From contig CAYLNH010000380.1 of assembly GCA_964384625.1 (NCBI GenBank), positions 1 through 5,332 on the forward strand: a DNA stretch of 5,332 nucleotides. Direction: 5' to 3'. The translations under genes and the position numbers were made by a program. Positions within the stretch are counted from its first letter, which is position 1. Each line of letters opens with the position of its first letter. The notes beneath the pieces are model-generated. The model did no database searches. It was given only the letters and a program-made list of their open reading frames with translations, and was not told the DNA's origin. Positions 1 to 5,332 of the stretch are shown here, in pieces. The stretch is from CAYLNH01 sp964384625 (GTDB lineage: Bacteria; Verrucomicrobiota; Lentisphaeria; JABSQK01).

Positions 1-135
1 CCATAGCCGCTAACACGGCAGGGCCTACTACAACGCCTTCAGCGTTGAACCGTATTTCCCCCCATCCTGGGGTAGGCTTCGCCAACCCCAGGCTCAAGAC
101 TATCACGCCTTCAGCGTGAGGAGTGGCGGCTACAG
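1..135. repeat. Palindromic, cloverleaf-foldable intergenic repeat element (may continue left of the window)
   Basis: The sequence contains three perfect or near-perfect hairpins in a row. The first is CAACGC (31-36) with GCGTTG (42-47), loop CTTCA. The second is CCTGGGGT (66-73) with ACCCCAGG (85-92), extended past an A/A mismatch by GGC (75-77) with GCC (81-83), loop TTC. The third is TCACGC (103-108) with GCGTGA (114-119), again loop CTTCA. They are enclosed by an outer stem: TAGCCGC (4-10) plus CAC (14-16) pairs with GTG (123-125) plus GCGGCTA (126-132), leaving a three-base bulge. No reading frame here looks like a protein gene. Such dense palindromes between genes are typical of dispersed bacterial repeats (REP/BIME or RAYT-associated elements, small non-autonomous transposons). 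Membership of a particular family is inference, since only one copy is visible. Confidence 0.6.
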
Positions 136-525
136 AATAGCTTAAAACGCTGTAGATAGCGTGGTCGGATCTCCTGCGTTCCTGTCGGCAACTGCGGGGA
201 CTGCAGCGAAGGTTAAGTTTTTTCTATCAGTGGATTATCTTGAAAAGAGCCGCGATTTTGGGCTCTGTTTTTGTCTAAGCGCTTGGGCGTGGGATTCTCC
301 GGACGCATCCTCCAGGTGCTTGGGCGTCCGCAGATCCACAGGTGCATCGCGTGGTCGATGGTGAGATTTCAGGGATCTGCTTGCGTTGGGGCAGGGCGAA
401 GGTATGGTGGCTGGCGCGTGGGAAGTTCTCGCGGTGTGGGGCCGCGACGGCTCCCGGGAACGGTGGTACTGGGGTACTCCTTCCACTTGTGAATTGAGAA
501 TCATTTGCTATGGGGTTTGAGCCCG
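136..525. other. Intergenic region upstream of the YifB gene; no gene recognised
   Basis: About 390 bases without a convincing coding region: the short open frames on both strands show no recognisable motif or good ribosome binding site. It holds a small hairpin ACGCT/AGCGT (147-151 with 158-162), the terminator at 246-272, a seven-base stem CGGACGC/GCGTCCG (300-306 with 324-330), and a six-base stem TCGCGG/CCGCGA (429-434 with 442-447). A ten-base direct repeat GCTTGGGCGT lies at 281-290 and 318-327. The part from about 360 to 480 is notably G-rich on the plus strand. No promoter with two good hexamers was found for the downstream gene. The region could be a structured leader or decayed repeat DNA. 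Confidence 0.5.
246..272 (+). terminator. Intrinsic (rho-independent) terminator-like hairpin
   Basis: AGAGCC (246-251) pairs with GGCTCT (261-266) around a nine-base loop, followed by G and five T (268-272). A run of A (243-246) lies on the 5' side, so a weaker reverse-strand terminator is also possible. On the plus strand it would end a transcript coming from the left and insulate the ATPase gene from it. No gene is visible between the window start and this hairpin, so the transcript it ends is either an upstream gene outside the window or a non-coding RNA. Confidence 0.55.
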
Positions 526-2061
526 ATGCTCGCGAAGACCTACTCAGCTGCCCTGATGGGCATTGACGCCTTTACGGTTGAAGTCGAAATCAACGCCACC
601 AAAGCCGGTGAGAAGACGACGGTTGCAATTGTCGGTCTGCCGGATGCCGCGGTGCGCGAGAGCCGGGATCGCGTCAGCTCCGCGCTCGGCGCTTGCGGCT
701 TCCTGCATCCGTTCGGCCACACCACGATCAACCTGGCGCCGGCCGACGTGAAGAAGGCCGGGGCCGCGTTCGACCTGCCGATCGCCGTCGGGATGATCGC
801 TGCCGGCGGGCAGCTCGACGAAGGCGCGCTGGAGAAGACCATGCTCGTGGGGGAGCTGGCGTTGGACGGCATGGTGCGGCCGGCGCACGGCATGCTCGCC
901 ATCGCGTTCCGCGCCCGGCAACAGGGGCTGGAGACGCTCATCGTCCCTGAAGAAAACGCACCGGAGGCTTCGATTGTGCAGGGGCTGAACGTAATCGGCG
1001 TGCGCAATCTGAACCAGGCGGTGAACTGGCTGCGCGGCGATGAATTGCTGGCGCCAACCCGCACCAATGTGCGCTCGTTCTTTGAAGCCGGCCGCAGTAC
1101 AGCGCCGGATTTTGCCGACGTCAAAGGCCAGGAGATGGTCAAGCGCGCCATGGAAGTAGCGGCCGCCGGCGGCCACAATATTCTGATGATAGGACCTCCT
1201 GGAACGGGCAAAAGCATGACGGCCAAACGGTTGCCGTCGATCCTGCCGTTGATGACGTTGGAGGAGGCGTTGGAGACGACGAAGATCCACAGTGTCGCCG
1301 GCCATCTGACGGGCGACACGCCGTTGGTGGTGCAGCGGCCGTTTCGCGCGCCGCACCACACGATTTCCGACGCCGGCCTGCTGGGTGGTCAGAGCAACCC
1401 GTCGCCGGGCGAGATCAGCCTGGCGCACAACGGCATCCTGTTTCTGGACGAGCTGCCGGAATTCAAGCGGTCCGCTTTGGAAGTCATGCGACAGCCGCTG
1501 GAGGATGGGAAAGTAACGATCTCGCGGGCGGCCGGAAGTTTTACGTTTCCGTCGACCTTCCAGTTGGTAGCGGCGATGAATCCGTGTCCCTGCGGTTACG
1601 AGGGCTCGACTCAGCGCGAATGCCGCTGCAGTCACGTGCAGAAGAAACGCTATCGCGCGCGTATTTCCGGGCCGTTGCTGGACCGCATCGATATACATGT
1701 GGAAGTCGCGCCGCTGACGGAAAAGGAGATGTTGTCGAAACCGACGGGGGAACCGTCGGCGGCGATTCGCGAGCGGGTTGTCGGCGCCCGTCGGATACAG
1801 TACCGGCGGTTCAAGGAGTCGACGACCATGTGGAACGCGGCGATGAGTTCACGCGAAATTCAGGAACACTGCCGAGTGGAGAAACAGGGCGTTGAGATTC
1901 TGAAGATGGCGATCAACGACCTGAATCTCAGCGCCCGCGCGTACGACCGTGTGCTGCGCATCTCCCGCACGCTGGCCGACCTGGAAGCAGTGCAGACCAT
2001 TGGCGCCCACCACATCCAGGAAGCCGTCCAGTATCGAACGTTGGATCGGAACCTCTGGTAG
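526..2061 (+). CDS. comM: YifB/ComM family Mg-chelatase-like AAA+ ATPase
   Basis: A 511-residue cytoplasmic AAA+ ATPase, full length for the YifB/ComM family (about 500 residues). In naturally transformable bacteria ComM is a hexameric helicase that drives branch migration of incoming DNA during recombination; its role in other bacteria is less clear. Numbering from ATG 526, the N-terminal ChlI-like domain covers roughly 15-140, with GLPDAAVRESRDRV at 37-50. The Mg-chelatase ATPase domain (about 190-395) has Walker A GPPGTGKS (223-230), the family motif FRAPHHTISDAGLLGG (273-288), Walker B ILFLDELPEF (304-313), and SGPLLDRIDIH (381-391), where Arg387 is a candidate arginine finger. A four-cysteine cluster (C354, C356, C366, C368) is typical of non-enterobacterial members. 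The C-terminal domain has a sensor-2-like Arg471. ATG 526 fits the usual family start (MLAKTYSAAL). An in-frame TTG at 505 would add seven atypical residues. The ribosome binding site is weak for both (GGGG at 512-515). Confidence 0.96.
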   Translation: MLAKTYSAALMGIDAFTVEVEINATKAGEKTTVAIVGLPDAAVRESRDRVSSALGACGFLHPFGHTTINLAPADVKKAGAAFDLPIAVGMIAAGGQLDEGALEKTMLVGELALDGMVRPAHGMLAIAFRARQQGLETLIVPEENAPEASIVQGLNVIGVRNLNQAVNWLRGDELLAPTRTNVRSFFEAGRSTAPDFADVKGQEMVKRAMEVAAAGGHNILMIGPPGTGKSMTAKRLPSILPLMTLEEALETTKIHSVAGHLTGDTPLVVQRPFRAPHHTISDAGLLGGQSNPSPGEISLAHNGILFLDELPEFKRSALEVMRQPLEDGKVTISRAAGSFTFPSTFQLVAAMNPCPCGYEGSTQRECRCSHVQKKRYRARISGPLLDRIDIHVEVAPLTEKEMLSKPTGEPSAAIRERVVGARRIQYRRFKESTTMWNAAMSSREIQEHCRVEKQGVEILKMAINDLNLSARAYDRVLRISRTLADLEAVQTIGAHHIQEAVQYRTLDRNLW

Positions 2062-2070
2062 ATCATATCG

Positions 2071-2103
2071 CCGGTTCCGCCGTTGAGGGTCCCGGCGGTC
2101 CGG
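2071..2103. terminator. Hairpin between convergent stop codons, possible bidirectional terminator
   Basis: CCGG (2071-2074) and CCGCCG (2077-2082) pair with CGGCGG (2093-2098) and CCGG (2100-2103), with a two-base/one-base internal bulge and a ten-base loop. The stem fills almost the whole 42-base gap between the ATPase stop and the stop of the convergent minus-strand gene. It has no T-run on either strand, so it is not a textbook intrinsic terminator. Its position suggests a 3'-end stabiliser or a shared termination signal. Confidence 0.4.
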
Positions 2104-2919
2104 TCACTTCTCGCCGGGCGGCAGCAGGTGCCGTCGCAGGTCGCTTTCCAGGGTCGGCCAGAGTTCGACCGCGGCCTTGCCGTATTCCAGGTAGAGGTAG
2201 CCCGACTCGCCTTTGCCGAGATAGACTGCCTGCCGTTGCTCCGATTTCACCGGCGCCGGTTTGAGCTGTTCCGGAGACTGGTAGAGGAGGACGGCGTTGA
2301 ACTTCGACCGGATAAAGGCAACGACGTCGGTGGCGCCGCTGCGCCAGCCGGTCGGTCCGCCGCCGTCGTGCGGGCCGCGTTTGGCGAACTGCCAGCCTTT
2401 CGGCGTGTGCGGCAGGAGTTTCAGAGCGAGTTCGTCGACGCTCCGAAGTTTGCCGGGTGTGACGGTGATCTTGACGGGGTCCGCCGGCGCAACATCCGGT
2501 CCGGCGGTGACGGTCGGTCGCCCCGTGTAGCGGATGGTGTAGACCCCGGGTTTGGCGATCAGAAACGCGGAATGCGCGAGGTCGACCTGGCGGCAGACCA
2601 CTTTTGTCTGTCCGGCTTTCAAGGTTTCCCGCTGCAGCACCGTACTGCAGGGGAAAGATGTTCGGGCGAGCTTTTTGCCGTCCGGCCCGGTGATTTCAAA
2701 CTGTGAACCGTTCGCGGCGAGCGGGAAGAAATAGTGCAGGTCTTCTTTGCTGTGGTTATGGAGCGCCAATGACACGTCCATGGGCTCGCCGAGTTTGATC
2801 GTCTTCTTCAGCCGGTGGAAGGTCAGCCGGGCTTCCGGCAGTGTGGTTTCGGTTTTATCCCCCGCCCCGAAAGCGGTCAAGCCGGCCAGTGCGACGGCGT
2901 ACAGAATCATTGTCTTCAT
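2104..2919 (-). CDS. Exported protein of unknown function
   Basis: A 271-residue protein that I do not recognise by name. It begins with a typical Sec signal peptide: MKTM, a hydrophobic core at about 4-17, and a small-residue cleavage site near AFGA (16-19), so the mature protein is probably periplasmic or secreted. There is no lipobox cysteine at the cleavage site. The first half of the mature protein (about 30-155) looks like a beta-sandwich, Ig-like domain: alternating hydrophobic strands, GEPMDVSLALHNHS (44-57), and KPGVYTIRYTGR (123-134). C91 and C109 could form a disulfide. The C-terminal part (about 158-265) is rich in W and Y and ends with a likely strand and helix (YLYLEYGKAAVELW at 241-254). 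The open frame extends 14 codons further upstream, but ATG 2919 has the better ribosome binding site and the signal peptide. It lies 160 bases downstream of the GH95 gene on the same strand; a role in handling sugars or the cell surface is only a guess. Confidence 0.85.
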   Translation of the reverse strand: MKTMILYAVALAGLTAFGAGDKTETTLPEARLTFHRLKKTIKLGEPMDVSLALHNHSKEDLHYFFPLAANGSQFEITGPDGKKLARTSFPCSTVLQRETLKAGQTKVVCRQVDLAHSAFLIAKPGVYTIRYTGRPTVTAGPDVAPADPVKITVTPGKLRSVDELALKLLPHTPKGWQFAKRGPHDGGGPTGWRSGATDVVAFIRSKFNAVLLYQSPEQLKPAPVKSEQRQAVYLGKGESGYLYLEYGKAAVELWPTLESDLRRHLLPPGEK

Positions 2920-2926
2920 GGCTGAT

Positions 2927-2930
2927 CTCC
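2927..2930 (-). promoter_or_regulatory. Shine-Dalgarno site that decides the start of the exported protein
   Basis: On the minus strand GGAG lies seven bases upstream of ATG 2919. This supports that start over the in-frame ATG at 2961, which would add 14 hydrophilic residues in front of the signal peptide. Confidence 0.7.
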
Positions 2931-2944
2931 GTGGATAGAAATTA

Positions 2945-2966
2945 CCGTCATTGTACAGCATGACGG
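2945..2966 (-). promoter_or_regulatory. Inverted repeat with a candidate -10 box upstream of the exported protein gene
   Basis: CCGTCAT (2945-2951) and ATGACGG (2960-2966) form a perfect seven-base inverted repeat with an eight-base spacer. On the minus strand TACAAT (2955-2950) inside this repeat matches five of six bases of the bacterial -10 consensus. It would give a leader of about 25 bases carrying the GGAG site. No good -35 hexamer is found at the right distance. The repeat could be an operator overlapping a promoter or a small hairpin in the 160-base gap after the GH95 gene. The rest of that gap (2967-3079) shows nothing recognisable. Confidence 0.3.
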
Positions 2967-3079
2967 CGTCGAGGCGTGTTTGTTAACCCTGGAGGCCAGA
3001 GAGTTTCCTTGTTTTCGCGACTTCCGCCGCCGCGGCCCATGGAGCACCCGGCGGTGCGGTCGACAACGGTTCAGCCGGA

Positions 3080-5269
3080 TCAGCTGTGTATTGTGAGTGC
3101 GGCTCCGGCGGCCATTTCGAGGTCCCGACAGCCGGCGGCCGGCGTTCCGCCCGGGCCGGCGGCCGCGCCGTCGACCGTGGGGTCGCGGACCCAATCCGGC
3201 AGCCGGAGGGTGAGTTTCTGGTTGACCGCCGACACCAGCGTTGCCGAGAATTGTTGTTTTGGGACATCCCATTCGAGGTCGACGGTCAGTTGGCCGCGGC
3301 AGGCGATGCCGGTTGCCCTGCCTTGCGGCCAGCGTTCGGGCAGAGCGGGGAGCAGTTTGACCAGGCCGGGTTTGCTGAAGACCAGCATCTCGAGGATCGC
3401 GGCGGTGATCCCGAAGTTCGCGTCGATCTGGAAGGGCGGGTTGTTGCCCCAGGTCAGACTCAGGCCCATGTGGCGCCAGTCGTTGTGATAGGTCAGCAGA
3501 TTTGGGCCGGTGCTGCTGCGCGCCAGGATCTCAATGCATTCCAGGGCGCGATCGCCCTGGCCGAGACGTGCGTAGATATTCGCCATGTGCGCCATCGACC
3601 AGCCGGTCTGACTGGTCAACCCGACGACCAGGCGTTTCTCGACCGCCACCCGGCAGGCTTCGAAGATCTCGGGGTTGTCTTCTGCGGTTACCTCGAAACC
3701 GGGAAACACGGGGTAGATATGCGACTGATGCCGATGGTGGTAGTTGTCCTCGTAGGCCGGGTGCAGCCATTCGCGCATCGCGCCGTCGGCGTTGATCTCG
3801 TAGGCCGGCAACTTTGCCAGCATCCCGCGCCACGTCGCAACGTTGTCCATCTCTATCCCCAGGAGTTCGCAGGCATCGCAGAGATTGCTCAGGACCTCCT
3901 TGCAGATCGCGACGTCCATGGTGGCGTTCTGACAGAGCAGGCTGTCGGACCCTGCGGGTTTGTTCTCCGGTGACAGGGACGGCGAAAACAGGAGCTTCCC
4001 GTTGTCGTCTTCGATCAGGAAATCCTCGTAGAACGTCGCCACCTCTTTAAGCCAGGGCACGGCGCGTTGGCGCAGAAATTCCTGATCGCCGGTAAACAGA
4101 TAATAGTCGTAGAAATGCTGTGCCAGCCAGCCGGCGGCGGAGATCCAGTTGGTCCAGATCCGCGGGCCTTCGACGCCGTTTGTGGTGATGGCAATGGGGA
4201 CGAAGATCCCGCGGCAGCCGAAGATCTTCCCGGCGTTATCACGGAAATCGCCGAGCATCTTTTCGAAGTAGTCGAAGAAGGGCAGGGCGGTCTCGGCCAG
4301 GTTGCCTGGGAGTGCCGCCCAGTAGTTCATCTGGATGTTTTCGTCGGTGTGGAAGTCGGAGTTCCACGCCGGTGCGTAATCACCGTTCCAGATACCCTGC
4401 AGGTTTGCCGGCCAGCCGCCTTCACGGCTGGAGCAGATCAGCAGATGGCGGCCGAAGTTGAACATTCTCTGAGCCAGCGCGGCGGGCATGTCGCCGTCGT
4501 AGGCCTGCATCAGCAGTTCGTCGATGCTCGCGTCATCCGTCGATTTCAGATCGAGCTGCATCCGGCGAAACAACGCGTTGTGGACAACGGTATGCTCCTG
4601 GAATGCCGCGTCGAAATCCGCGCCGCCGGCGAGTTCCGTTTGCAGCCGCGGGACCGCGGTTGCCGGGTCTTCCCTGATGTACAACCGGGCCCGGATCACG
4701 ACTTCGTCGGCGCCGTCCACCTCGAGGCAATCGCCGTCGGCCGTGACTGTGCCGTTCACCTGGTCGACCTGGAGGACGGCGCCAAAGGCGAAGGATTCGC
4801 CGTAGTCGGCGCGGTAGACAATCGTATTGCCGCCGGCGGTACTGGCGGTTTCAGGCGGTCCGGCTTGTCCCGGATGCCATTCGTCGGCCTGTTTTTCGCG
4901 GGCTGTCGGGCGGATCGCAATACGGCAGTGCAGCGCGCCGGCGGCGGTGCGTGTCAGGCGCAGATAGACCGTGTCGTCCGCGCGCGAGACGAACAGTTCC
5001 CGCCGGGCCTCGCCCTGGTCATCCTGCCACGCGGTCCAGGCAAGCGCCGTGTCGAGGTCGATACCGCGTCGGTAGCAGCGGAACGGGCCGTTGACCGCGG
5101 GCCGAATACTGATTTCAGCGAACGGCTGGTAGGGATCCCGGCCGGCGCTGGTGGAGCCGCTGCGGTCCGCGCCGCTGCGGTCCGCGTGCGCCGCGGGCAT
5201 CAGCGCTTCGGCTTCTTTTAACTTGCCGGCGGCAATCAGGCGGCGTACTTCCGGCAGCAAGTCGGACAC
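3080..5269 (-). CDS. GH95-family glycoside hydrolase (alpha-L-fucosidase/galactosidase type), N-terminally truncated
   Basis: A 729-residue frame matching GH95, inverting alpha-L-fucosidases and alpha-L-galactosidases with an N-terminal beta-sandwich, an (alpha/alpha)6 catalytic barrel and a C-terminal beta domain. The N-domain remnant covers about 1-255, starting at LPEVRRLIAAGKLKEAEAL, which in full-length relatives comes after about 60-70 residues including an LNEDTLWSG-like motif. That head is missing. The barrel (about 256-630) has WNSDFHTDENIQMNYW (302-317), SPSLSPEN with candidate acid Glu435, HRHQSH (512-517), TGWS, and PPFQIDANFG with candidate base-activating Asp616. The usual asparagine pair (NIN) is Asp309-Glu-Asn311 here. 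The C-terminal domain ends normally. The start shown is GTG 5269, with no ribosome binding site; an in-frame TAG lies at 5293-5291 with no ATG between. The first in-frame ATG is residue 24 (5200). There is no signal peptide. It may be a pseudogene, a 5'-broken copy, or a sequencing or assembly artefact. Family call is firm, substrate is not. Confidence 0.88.
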   Translation of the reverse strand: MSDLLPEVRRLIAAGKLKEAEALMPAAHADRSGADRSGSTSAGRDPYQPFAEISIRPAVNGPFRCYRRGIDLDTALAWTAWQDDQGEARRELFVSRADDTVYLRLTRTAAGALHCRIAIRPTAREKQADEWHPGQAGPPETASTAGGNTIVYRADYGESFAFGAVLQVDQVNGTVTADGDCLEVDGADEVVIRARLYIREDPATAVPRLQTELAGGADFDAAFQEHTVVHNALFRRMQLDLKSTDDASIDELLMQAYDGDMPAALAQRMFNFGRHLLICSSREGGWPANLQGIWNGDYAPAWNSDFHTDENIQMNYWAALPGNLAETALPFFDYFEKMLGDFRDNAGKIFGCRGIFVPIAITTNGVEGPRIWTNWISAAGWLAQHFYDYYLFTGDQEFLRQRAVPWLKEVATFYEDFLIEDDNGKLLFSPSLSPENKPAGSDSLLCQNATMDVAICKEVLSNLCDACELLGIEMDNVATWRGMLAKLPAYEINADGAMREWLHPAYEDNYHHRHQSHIYPVFPGFEVTAEDNPEIFEACRVAVEKRLVVGLTSQTGWSMAHMANIYARLGQGDRALECIEILARSSTGPNLLTYHNDWRHMGLSLTWGNNPPFQIDANFGITAAILEMLVFSKPGLVKLLPALPERWPQGRATGIACRGQLTVDLEWDVPKQQFSATLVSAVNQKLTLRLPDWVRDPTVDGAAAGPGGTPAAGCRDLEMAAGAALTIHS
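5157..5186. repeat. Perfect 15-bp tandem duplication within the GH95 gene
   Basis: CCGCTGCGGTCCGCG occurs twice back to back (5157-5171 and 5172-5186). Being 15 bases it keeps the frame and encodes ADRSG twice, in the loop between the LKEAEAL helix and the PYQPF strand near the start of the truncated protein. Confidence 0.85.
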
Positions 5270-5332
5270 ATCATGCAGTATGTGCAGTTTCTAATTCTGT
5301 TGGGGTTTGGTTCTTGTTTTGTGGTGGGGTGA
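5270..5332. other. Region upstream of the GH95 frame, T/G-rich on the plus strand; no gene seen
   Basis: The bases from 5288 to the window end are almost only T and G on the plus strand (39 of 45), unlike the GC-rich genes. Read on the minus strand, the GH95 frame hits TAG at 5293-5291. None of the three minus-strand frames encodes anything resembling the expected GH95 N-terminus in this stretch. It could be an intergenic leader or the flank of a deletion or insertion breakpoint. Confidence 0.5.

Noticed and set aside
1..135. CRISPR array or tRNA as an explanation for the hairpins and cloverleaf shape
   Set aside because: There are no regularly spaced identical repeats with spacers. The arms have the wrong sizes and lack tRNA-conserved bases (no TTC-type T-arm, no CCA end).
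213..241. Possible promoter TTAAGT - 17 bases - TATCTT
   Set aside because: It matches only three and four consensus bases, and the transcript would run straight into the terminator at 246-272.
372..474. G-runs that might form a G-quadruplex
   Set aside because: The runs of three or more G are too far apart for a compact quadruplex; most loops would be much longer than seven bases.
161..504. Short open frames on both strands before the ATPase gene
   Set aside because: No ribosome binding sites and no recognisable motifs; one runs through the terminator hairpin. Treated as non-coding.
487..514. Possible promoter TTGTGA - 16 bases - TATGGG just before the ATPase gene
   Set aside because: The -10 match is poor, and transcription would start at or after the ATG, leaving no room for a ribosome binding site.
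544..1698. Long open frames on the minus strand across the ATPase gene (384 and 273 codons)
   Set aside because: They lie wholly antisense to a gene with every family motif intact. Their translations are Arg/Pro/Ala-rich, low in motif content, and typical of GC-rich shadow frames.
2083..2706. Plus-strand open frame of 207 codons antisense to the exported protein gene
   Set aside because: It is Arg/Gly-rich without motifs, while the opposite strand has a signal peptide and a Shine-Dalgarno site.
4067..5221. Plus-strand open frame of 384 codons antisense to the GH95 gene
   Set aside because: The GH95 translation is clearly real on the other strand. This frame has no recognisable domain and is a codon-bias shadow.

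Overview
The window is a GC-rich bacterial fragment with three protein genes and no complete multi-gene system. The gene content suggests a free-living or gut polysaccharide degrader, perhaps of the Planctomycetota-Verrucomicrobiota-Lentisphaerota-Kiritimatiellota group. It holds a YifB/ComM ATPase of the non-enterobacterial, four-cysteine type, a GH95-type glycoside hydrolase, and a small exported protein. The taxonomic placement is inference; no rRNA or other marker gene is present.

Bases 1-135 hold a compact palindromic element. It has three hairpins inside a longer closing stem, so it can be drawn as a cloverleaf, and it looks like a dispersed intergenic repeat. Bases 136-525 hold no convincing gene. 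They contain a terminator-like hairpin with a T-run (246-272), then a G-rich stretch with several small inverted repeats leading to the first gene. Bases 526-2061 (+) encode the YifB/ComM-type AAA+ ATPase, with all its hallmark motifs intact. A strong hairpin (2071-2103) fills the gap between its stop and the stop of the convergent next gene.

The right-hand 60% is on the minus strand. A 271-residue protein of unknown function with a signal peptide occupies 2919-2104. It has a good ribosome binding site and a possible promoter inside an inverted repeat. Upstream of it on the same strand is a large GH95-family gene (5269-3080; alpha-L-fucosidase/alpha-L-galactosidase type). Its catalytic region is present, but its first roughly 60-70 residues are missing. 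The frame is closed by an in-frame TAG at 5293-5291, next to a T/G-rich stretch at the window edge.

The ATPase (DNA uptake and recombination) and the two minus-strand genes appear functionally unrelated. The GH95 gene and the exported protein share a strand and are 160 bases apart. They could be co-transcribed, but a separate promoter for the second gene is also possible. The points most worth a second look are the cloverleaf repeat, the beheaded GH95 gene, and the altered catalytic asparagine motif within it.
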